DNA from: Stenotrophomonas sepilia
Lineage (GTDB): Bacteria; Pseudomonadota; Gammaproteobacteria; Xanthomonadales; Xanthomonadaceae
Assembly: GCF_003244875.1 (NCBI RefSeq)
Contig: NZ_LXXZ01000026.1
Coordinates: 1 to 64,000, forward strand
Reading direction: 5' to 3'
Length of the DNA stretch: 64,000 nt
The notes below the pieces were generated by a model. That model made no database searches and had not been told where the DNA came from. It saw only the letters and a program-made list of their open reading frames with translations. The position numbers and the translations under genes are program-made. Below, piece by piece: positions 57,323 to 64,000 of this stretch (positions are counted from its first letter, which is position 1; each line of letters opens with the position of its first letter).

Positions 57323-59053
57323 TCAGTGGGCCGGCACGACCTGGGCACTGCCCACCGGATTGCGCGGGTCGCTGCCACCGAACAGCTTGTTCGCCTTGCG
57401 GTCCCATTCCACGGTCTGCAGGTTGCCCCACACGTGGCTGGAACCGCGACCGCCGGCGGCGACATCGCCCGGCAGGTCGATCCTGTGGCCCATCGCCTGC
57501 AGCTGCTTCACCGTCGCCGCGTCGAACGCATCATCCTCGGCTTCGATCAGGTCCGGCAGCCACTGGTGGTGGTAGCGCGGCAGCGCGGCAACCTGCTGCG
57601 CGTCCAGGCCAGCGTCGTAGCCGAGGATGCCCAGCAGCACCATGGTGATGATGCGGCTGCCACCCGGGGTGCCCAGCACGATCACCTTGTCGCTGTTTTC
57701 CATGAAGGTCGGCGTCATCGAGCTGAGCATGCGCTTGCCCGGCTTCGGCGCATTGGCCTCGTAGCCCATCACGCCGAAGGCATTGGGCGTACCCGGCTTC
57801 AGCGCGAAATCGTCCATCTCGTTGTTCAGCAGCACACCGGTGCCCTTGGGAATGAGCCCCGAGCCGTACAGCAGGTTGACGGTCTGGGTGGCGCCGACGC
57901 GGTTGCCGTCGCGGTCGATGATCGAGAAGTGCGTGGTCTCGTCGTCTTCCAGCGGCGTCGGGTTGCCCGACAGCAGGTCGCTGGGCGTGGCCTTCTCTGG
58001 ATGGATGGTCGCACGCAGGCCCTGTGCGTAGTCCTTGCTGGTCAGCACCTTCTGCGGGATCTGCACGAAGTCCGGATCGCCGAGGAAGAACGTACGGTCG
58101 CGGTAGGCACGACGCATCGACTCCACCACCAGGTGGGTACGGTGCGCCGGATCCATCTTCCTGATGTCCCAGCCTTCCAGGATCTGCAGCATGCTGGCCA
58201 GCGCAATGCCACCGGACGACGGCGGCGGCGCGGTGGTGATCTTCCAGCCGTTGTAGTTGAACACGATCGGCTCGCGCTGCTTCACGCGATAGCCGGCCAG
58301 CTCTTCGGCGGTCCACTTGCCGCCGGCCTGCTTGACGCCCGCCAGCAACAGCTTTCCGGTCTGGCCCTTGTAGAAGCCGTCGAAACCTCCAGCGGCCAGG
58401 CGCTCCAGCGTCTGCGCCAGCTCCGGCTGCTTGAACAGGTCACCGCTGGCGATCGGCTTGCCGTTGCGCAGATAGACTTCACGCGTGCCGGGATAGCGCT
58501 CCATCACTTCACGGCGCGACGCGTAGCCCTTGGCCATGCGGTCGTACACCGGGAAGCCTTCGCGTGCGATGCGGATCGCCGGCTGCAGCGAGGCCGACAA
58601 CGGCAGCTTGCCGTGCCGGGCCGACAGTTCGACCAGCGCTGCGGGCAGGCCGGGAATACCCGCCGACCACGCACCGTTGACCGAGCGGTCGCGGTCCAGG
58701 TTGCCCTGCTTGTCGAGGAAGGCCTGCGGCGTGGCCGCCGCCGGTGCGGTCTCGCGTGCATCCAGCATCACGTCCTTGCCGGTGGCCGCGTCGTGCAGAA
58801 GGAAGAAGCCGCCGCCGCCGAGTCCGGAACTGATCGGCTCGACCACCGCCAGCGTGGACGAGACCGCCACCGCAGCGTCGAAGGCGTTGCCGCCCTGCGC
58901 CAGGATATCGATACCGGCCTGGGTGGCCAGCGCGTGGCCGCTGGCAATGGCTGCGCCGTCGGGGCGCTCGGCACGGGCCGGGCTGTCGGCCCAGGCCATC
59001 GGGCTCAGCAGCAGGCCGAGCAGCAACAGGGGGCGGACGATCAGCGTCTTCAT
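57323..59053 (-). CDS. ggt: Gamma-glutamyltransferase
   Basis: 576 residues from the ATG at 59053, overlapping the ferredoxin stop by 4 bp. The signal peptide is RPLLLLGLLLSPMAWA. The precursor is cleaved before Thr 373 (DDETTHFSIIDRDGNRVGATQTVNLLYGSG), giving the two subunits. GGGGFFLLHDAATGK and MLSSMTPTF are further signatures. It hydrolyses glutathione and other gamma-glutamyl compounds in the periplasm. The link to a ferredoxin is a gene-order feature only. Confidence 0.96.
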   Translation of the reverse strand: MKTLIVRPLLLLGLLLSPMAWADSPARAERPDGAAIASGHALATQAGIDILAQGGNAFDAAVAVSSTLAVVEPISSGLGGGGFFLLHDAATGKDVMLDARETAPAAATPQAFLDKQGNLDRDRSVNGAWSAGIPGLPAALVELSARHGKLPLSASLQPAIRIAREGFPVYDRMAKGYASRREVMERYPGTREVYLRNGKPIASGDLFKQPELAQTLERLAAGGFDGFYKGQTGKLLLAGVKQAGGKWTAEELAGYRVKQREPIVFNYNGWKITTAPPPSSGGIALASMLQILEGWDIRKMDPAHRTHLVVESMRRAYRDRTFFLGDPDFVQIPQKVLTSKDYAQGLRATIHPEKATPSDLLSGNPTPLEDDETTHFSIIDRDGNRVGATQTVNLLYGSGLIPKGTGVLLNNEMDDFALKPGTPNAFGVMGYEANAPKPGKRMLSSMTPTFMENSDKVIVLGTPGGSRIITMVLLGILGYDAGLDAQQVAALPRYHHQWLPDLIEAEDDAFDAATVKQLQAMGHRIDLPGDVAAGGRGSSHVWGNLQTVEWDRKANKLFGGSDPRNPVGSAQVVPAH

Positions 59054-59331
59054 TCGGATGGGGGCTCCGCATAGAGTTCGGGGTGATCGTGCTGCAGCTG
59101 GCGCAGCTTGGCCAGCAGCTGGTCTTCCGTTTCCACGATCTCCGGATCCGGGTCGATGCACTCGACCGGGCAGACGACCACGCACTGTGGCTCGTCGAAA
59201 TGACCCACGCATTCGGTGCAGCGCGCAGGGTCGATCACGTAGATGGTTTCACCCATCGCAATGGCCTGGTTCGGGCAGGCCGGCTCGCAGACGTCGCAGT
59301 TGACGCAGAGCTCGTTGATTTTCAGCGACAT
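59050..59331 (-). CDS. yfhL: 2[4Fe-4S] ferredoxin, YfhL type
   Basis: 93 residues. The two clusters are bound by CVNCDVCEPACPNQAI and CTECVGHFDEPQCVVVCPVECI; the insertion of residues between the Cys of the second motif is typical of YfhL/FdI-like ferredoxins. An acidic C-terminal tail follows (ETEDQLLAKLRQLQHDHPELYAEPPSE). It carries electrons at low potential in the cytosol. Its stop overlaps the start of ggt. Confidence 0.95.
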   Translation of the reverse strand: MSLKINELCVNCDVCEPACPNQAIAMGETIYVIDPARCTECVGHFDEPQCVVVCPVECIDPDPEIVETEDQLLAKLRQLQHDHPELYAEPPSE

Positions 59332-59463
59332 GGCGATACTCCTCGCCCGCGCCTTGGGACAAAGGACCGGCCAGCGCGGGCGCGCGGGCCGGTCAGGTCA
59401 TCAGCGGCGCCCTGGCAGGACGCCGCCCGGGCCATGCCGGAGCATGGCCGCCATGGCTCGGTA

Positions 59464-59955
59464 TTACTTGGCTTCGACGAAAATGTACTCGGCACCGGTC
59501 GGCTGGATCGCAGCCTGCACGCGGGCGTTGTCGGCCGACTGGCCGATGAAGACGACGCGCACGCCCTTCATCGAATCCGGCGAAACGTCCTTGAACACGG
59601 CCTGGATCATGTCAGCCATCTTGCCCGAGGCCGACGAACCGAAGGCCAGCATGTTGCCCGGCTGCACGCCACGGGCCACGGCCTGGGTCGCGCTCTCGGT
59701 CTGGCGCTCGTACTTGGCCTGGAAGTCCGGGTCCGATTCCGGCGAGAGGTAATACAGGAACGGGCTGTTGGTGATGTTGCCCATGTTCTGGATGGCCACT
59801 TCCTGCAGGTACTTCTTCCAGCCTGCATCGTCGTCCTTGGCCGGGGCGACCAGGGCCTGCTTGGCCTCGTCGACCGGAGCGGCCTCTTCCTTCTTGCAGG
59901 CGGTGAAGGCCAGGGCCAACGAAGCGATCAGCATCGCGCGCATGGTGGTGTTCAT
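59464..59955 (-). CDS. Lipoprotein of unknown function
   Basis: 163 residues. The signal is MRAMLIASLALAFTAC with the lipid-linked Cys, then a charged linker (KKEEAAPVDEAKQALVAPAKDDDAGW). The body (KYLQEVAIQNMGNITNSPFLYYLSPESDPDFQAKYERQTESATQAVARGV ... GVRVVFIGQSADNARVQAAIQPTGAEYIFVEAK) has no known family. It is between coaD and the ferredoxin gene. A hairpin (GGCCATGC-CGGA-GCATGGCC) lies behind it. Confidence 0.78.
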   Translation of the reverse strand: MNTTMRAMLIASLALAFTACKKEEAAPVDEAKQALVAPAKDDDAGWKKYLQEVAIQNMGNITNSPFLYYLSPESDPDFQAKYERQTESATQAVARGVQPGNMLAFGSSASGKMADMIQAVFKDVSPDSMKGVRVVFIGQSADNARVQAAIQPTGAEYIFVEAK

Positions 59956-60014
59956 GGATTTCCTCCCGGAATGGTGCGTGGTGTTGTACGTAATGGGGTG
60001 CAGGTACGGCGGGC

Positions 60015-61129
<1,115 letters not shown>

Positions 61130-61177
61130 TGGCGCCCCCGGCGGGAGGTATTCAAGAATTTCAGCATGAGTGGGATT

Positions 61178-61362
61178 GTAGTTCGGCCGGGCTTTGCCCG
61201 GCACCCGCAGAGTCCGAAGCAACGGCCGAAGCAACTTCAAAAGCTGGTTTCCTGTGGGTTGGCGGGGCGGGTCAGGTTGTGGGGGACGCCGTAAACCCGT
61301 CCATGGGGGCTTGGCCGCGGCATCCATGCCGCGGACACCCCCACAACCTGACCCACCCCGCC
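61178..61362 (-). repeat. Composite hairpin repeat, copy 2 (inverted)
   Basis: From the right: a 25-bp arm at 61338-61362 pairs with 61261-61285 (24 of 25 bp), enclosing the small dyad CCGCGGCAT-CC-ATGCCGCGG and the block ACGCCGTAAACCCGTCCATGG. To the left lies a GTTGC-rich stretch, CTCTGCGGGTGC, and the dyad GCCGGGC-AAA-GCCCGGC, ending GTAG at 61178 as in a SMAG. The order is the same as in the copies at 1-160 and 61508-61682. Confidence 0.85.
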
Positions 61363-61405
61363 TTCGACAGTTTCCTGCGATCTGTCGGAACGGCTTTCTG
61401 CTCTC

Positions 61406-61483
61406 GTGGGTGCCGACCGTTGGTCGGCACAAATGAATTCATTCGATATCTGACAGATGTACCGACCAACGGTCGGCACCTAC
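61406..61483. repeat. Facing SMAG-like pair
   Basis: GTGGGTGCCGACCGTTGGTCGG (from 61406) faces CCGACCAACGGTCGGCACCTAC (to 61483). The right copy ends with GTAG on the minus strand. The loop between them is AT-rich and contains AATTCATTCGATATC. Confidence 0.75.
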
Positions 61484-61507
61484 CAACAGCCGAGTGAACC
61501 TGTCAGA

Positions 61508-61682
61508 GGCGGGGCGGTGTGGGTTGGCAGGACCGTTGGCGCCATGGATGGCGCCATCGAGCCCCCATGGACGGGTTTACGGCGTGTCCTGCCAACCCAC
61601 ACCGCCCCGCCATCCCACGCAATGCCCGCTGTTGCTGTTGCTGTTGCTGTTGCCTCTGCAGGTGCAGGGCTGCAAGCCCTGC
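61508..61682 (+). repeat. Composite hairpin repeat, copy 3
   Basis: The arms are 26 bp and perfect: 61508-61533 pairs with 61586-61611. Inside are the dyad GGCGCCATGGATGGCGCC and the block GCCCCCATGGACGGGTTTAC, which is identical (reversed) to the one in copy 2. A (GTTGCT)n tract at about 61630-61652 follows, then CTCTGCAGGTGC and the dyad TGCAGGGCT-GCA-AGCCCTGC (61663-61682). It lies 89 bp before the htpG start. Confidence 0.88.
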
Positions 61683-61692
61683 CGACCAGCCC

Positions 61693-61720
61693 CTTGATTT
61701 CGGGACAATCATCCCTACCC
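61693..61720 (+). promoter_or_regulatory. Predicted sigma-32 promoter of htpG
   Basis: CTTGAT (61693-61698), a 14-bp spacer and CCCTACCC (61713-61720) resemble the RpoH consensus. The -10 match is weaker than that of dnaK. It is 50 bp before the htpG ATG. Confidence 0.45.
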
Positions 61721-61770
61721 CTTGGCGAGGCCGCACGCGCTGGCGCGGCATTGCACATGGAGCCCTATCG

Positions 61771-63663
61771 ATGACCGAGACCACCCAGACCGAAACCCTT
61801 GGCTTCCAGACCGAAGTCAAGCAGCTGCTGCAGCTGATGATCCACTCGCTGTACTCCAACAAGGAAATCTTCCTGCGCGAGCTGGTCTCCAACGCTGCCG
61901 ACGCCGCCGACAAGCTGCGCTTCGAGGCCCTGACCCAGCCGGCGCTGCTGGAAGGCGACAGCGAGCTGCGCGTGCGCGTCAGCTTCGACGCCGCCGCCCA
62001 CACCATCACCATCGAAGACAACGGCATTGGCATGAGCCGCGCCGAAGCCATCGCCCACCTCGGCACCATCGCCAAGTCCGGCACCGGCGACTTCCTGCGG
62101 CAGCTGTCCGGCGACCAGAAGAAGGATTCGCAGCTGATCGGCCAGTTCGGCGTCGGCTTCTACAGCGCTTTCATCGTCGCTGACGAAGTGGAAGTGACCT
62201 CGCGCCGCGCCGGCCTGGCTGCAGCCGAAGGCGTGCGTTGGAGCTCGCGTGGCGAAGGCGATTTCGAAGTGGCCACCGTCGACAAGGCCGAGCGCGGTAC
62301 CCGCATCGTGCTGCACCTGAAGGACGGCGAGCACGACTTCGCCGATGGCTGGCGCCTGCGCAGCATCCTCAAGAAGTACTCGGACCATATCGGTCTGCCG
62401 ATCCAGATGCCGAAGGAAGGTGGCGAAGAAGGCACCGCCGTCGAGTGGGAGACCGTCAACCGCGCCAGCGCGCTGTGGACCCGCCCGCGCACCGAGATCA
62501 GCGACGCCGAGTACACCGAGTTCTACAAGCACGTAGCGCACGACCATAGCGACCCGCTGGCGTGGAGCCACAACAAGGTCGAGGGCAAGCTGGAGTACAC
62601 CTCGCTGCTGTACGTGCCCGGCCGCGCGCCGTTCGACCTGTACCACCGCGATGCGCCCAAGGGCCTGAAACTGTACGTGCAGCGCGTGTTCGTGATGGAC
62701 CAGGCCGAGCAGTTCCTGCCGCTGTACCTGCGCTTCATCAAGGGCGTGGTCGATTCCAACGACCTGTCGCTGAACGTCTCGCGCGAGATCCTGCAGTCCG
62801 GCCCGGTCATCGATTCGATGAAATCGGCGCTGACCAAGCGTTCGCTGGACATGCTGGAGAAGCTGGCCACCGACAAGCCCGAGCAGTACGCCACGTTCTG
62901 GAAGGAGTTCGGCCAGGTGCTGAAGGAAGGCCCGGCCGAGGACTACAACAACCGCGAGAAGGTGGCCGGCCTGCTGCGCTTCGCCTCCACCCGCGGCGAC
63001 GGCGATGCGCAGAGCGTGTCGCTGGCCGATTACATCGGCCGCATGACCGAAGGCCAGGACAAGATCTACTACCTCACCGGCGAGAGCTACAGCCAGGTAC
63101 GCAACAGCCCGCACCTGGAAGTGTTCCGCAAGAAGGGCGTGGAAGTGCTGCTGCTGACCGACCGCATCGACGAGTGGCTGATGGGCTACCTGACCGATTT
63201 CGACGGTAAGGGCTTCGTCGACATCGCCCGTGGCGATCTCGACCTGGGCGCACTGGAAACCGATGCGGACAAGCAGGCACAGGAAGCGGCAGCAAAGGAC
63301 AAGCAGGGCCTGGTCGAGCGGCTCAAGACGGTCCTGGGTGACGAAGTGGCCGAGGTGCGCGTGTCGCACCGCCTGACCGATTCGCCGGCGGTGCTGGCCA
63401 TCGGCGAGCAGGACCTGGGCCTGCAGATGCGCCAGATCCTGGAAGCCAGCGGGCAGAAGGTGCCGGACAGCAAGCCGGTGCTGGAGATCAACCCGGGCCA
63501 TCCGCTGATCGCCAAGCTCGACGCCGAAGCCGATGGCGCGCGCTTCGACGACCTCGGCCGGGTGCTGTTCGACCAGGCCGCACTGGCCGCCGGTGACAGC
63601 CTGAAGGACCCGGGTGCCTATGTGGCGCGCCTGAACAAGCTGCTGCTGGAGTTGTCGGCCTGA
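61771..63663 (+). CDS. htpG: Chaperone HtpG (Hsp90)
   Basis: 630 residues from the ATG at 61771. The N-terminal GHKL ATPase domain shows [54 protein letters not shown] and [15 protein letters not shown]. The middle domain has [27 protein letters not shown]. The C-terminal dimerisation domain ends [14 protein letters not shown]. The long frame upstream to 61519 crosses the composite repeat and is not coding. It folds stress-damaged proteins in the cytosol. Confidence 0.98.
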   Translation: MTETTQTETLGFQTEVKQLLQLMIHSLYSNKEIFLRELVSNAADAADKLRFEALTQPALLEGDSELRVRVSFDAAAHTITIEDNGIGMSRAEAIAHLGTIAKSGTGDFLRQLSGDQKKDSQLIGQFGVGFYSAFIVADEVEVTSRRAGLAAAEGVRWSSRGEGDFEVATVDKAERGTRIVLHLKDGEHDFADGWRLRSILKKYSDHIGLPIQMPKEGGEEGTAVEWETVNRASALWTRPRTEISDAEYTEFYKHVAHDHSDPLAWSHNKVEGKLEYTSLLYVPGRAPFDLYHRDAPKGLKLYVQRVFVMDQAEQFLPLYLRFIKGVVDSNDLSLNVSREILQSGPVIDSMKSALTKRSLDMLEKLATDKPEQYATFWKEFGQVLKEGPAEDYNNREKVAGLLRFASTRGDGDAQSVSLADYIGRMTEGQDKIYYLTGESYSQVRNSPHLEVFRKKGVEVLLLTDRIDEWLMGYLTDFDGKGFVDIARGDLDLGALETDADKQAQEAAAKDKQGLVERLKTVLGDEVAEVRVSHRLTDSPAVLAIGEQDLGLQMRQILEASGQKVPDSKPVLEINPGHPLIAKLDAEADGARFDDLGRVLFDQAALAAGDSLKDPGAYVARLNKLLLELSA

Positions 63664-63723
63664 TCGACAGATCGGGTGCCGGGCAGCGTCCCGATGGAGG
63701 CCAACCCTGGTTCACGCGCATTT

Positions 63724-63775
63724 GTAGAGTCGAGCCATGCTCGACTGCTCCATGAGTGCCGACCAAGGTTGGCAC
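63724..63775. repeat. SMAG palindrome and dyad behind htpG
   Basis: GTAGAGTCGAGCCATGCTCGACT is a GTAG-marked palindrome. It is followed by GTGCCGACCAAGGTTGGCAC. They separate htpG from the convergent gene at the window edge. Confidence 0.75.
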
Positions 63776-63816
63776 CTGCCAGGGGCAGCGGTTGGCACCG
63801 GCCAAAGCGGTGTTGC

Positions 63817-64000
63817 TCAGGTCTCCCGATCCAGCAGCGAGCCCAGCATCTGATCGTGTCGGCGGATCACCGAGGCATTGGCGGCGAAGGCCACTACCTC
63901 GGCTTTCGCCGCCAGCAGATCTCCCAGCAGTGCACCGACATCGACGCCGGCGGCAGTCACCGAGGCCTGCACCCCGCCCTGTCCAGTGGCACCGCGCTGC
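63817..64000 (-). CDS. C-terminal part of a gene cut by the window (perhaps flagellar rod/hook-like)
   Basis: The last 60 codons are visible, ending ASVIRRHDQMLGSLLDRET. The stretch VDVGALLGDLLAAKAEVVAFAANASVIRRHDQMLGSLLD resembles the C-terminal helix of small flagellar basal-body proteins (an A-N-x-x-V/I pattern followed by a D-x-M-L-G-x-L-L end). The identity is tentative because most of the protein is outside the window. Confidence 0.45.
   Translation of the reverse strand, partial: QRGATGQGGVQASVTAAGVDVGALLGDLLAAKAEVVAFAANASVIRRHDQMLGSLLDRET

Noticed and set aside
61630-61655. (GTTGCT)n tract as a phase-variation repeat of htpG
   Set aside because: It is outside the coding region and part of the composite repeat that also occurs elsewhere without htpG.

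Overview
The window looks like a chromosomal segment of the Stenotrophomonas maltophilia complex (Xanthomonadaceae). The evidence is high GC, many GTAG-ended palindromes of the SMAG type, a complete smeU1-V-W-U2-X efflux locus with its LysR regulator, and an hchA / LuxR-solo pair matching the known hchA-smoR arrangement. No tRNA, rRNA or CRISPR array was seen. The assignment rests on recognition of gene content, not on a search.

Layout. 1-14.7 kb is core genome: an MFS pump with a divergent AraC regulator, the heat-shock operon hrcA-grpE-dnaK-dnaJ, recN, a LysR/GDSL-hydrolase pair, fur, and the conserved bamE / rnfH-ratA / smpB block, ending in the tmRNA gene ssrA. A 13.7-kb prophage remnant is inserted in the 3' end of ssrA (14-bp att cores at 15008-15021 and 28713-28726). 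It keeps an integrase, plus-strand cargo genes, a tightly overlapping lysis cassette, tail-fibre genes and ejection-type virion proteins. It has no terminase, portal, capsid, repressor or replication gene. The phage also supplies a new terminator just behind ssrA, while the old one lies beyond attR.

28.9-37 kb is accessory. It holds a large lipoprotein hydrolase, then a small minus-strand operon: a 32-residue peptide gene ending W-x-x-W-x-x-W-x-x-F followed by a cytochrome P450 with an unusual I-helix. This has the form of a P450-modified ribosomal peptide (RiPP) cluster and is the most interesting candidate for an undescribed system here. It is divergent from hchA-smoR, and the shared intergenic region carries two dyads, one centred near -42 of the predicted hchA promoter. 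37.1-46.2 kb is the SmeVWX multidrug efflux locus, led by a previously unremarked 75-codon ORF translationally coupled to smeU1.

46.3-64 kb is mostly core or housekeeping: an OmpA lipoprotein, photolyase, exported pyrophosphatase, upp, psiF, an MBL hydrolase, gamma-glutamyltransferase with ferredoxin, coaD-rsmD and htpG. An operon of TonB receptor, phytase and metallophosphatase looks like phytate/organic-phosphate scavenging. Its receptor has the signal peptide out of frame at a five-G tract (phase variation, mutation or sequencing error). The 640-bp rsmD-htpG gap and the left edge of the window hold three copies of a composite hairpin repeat whose arms differ in sequence but keep pairing.
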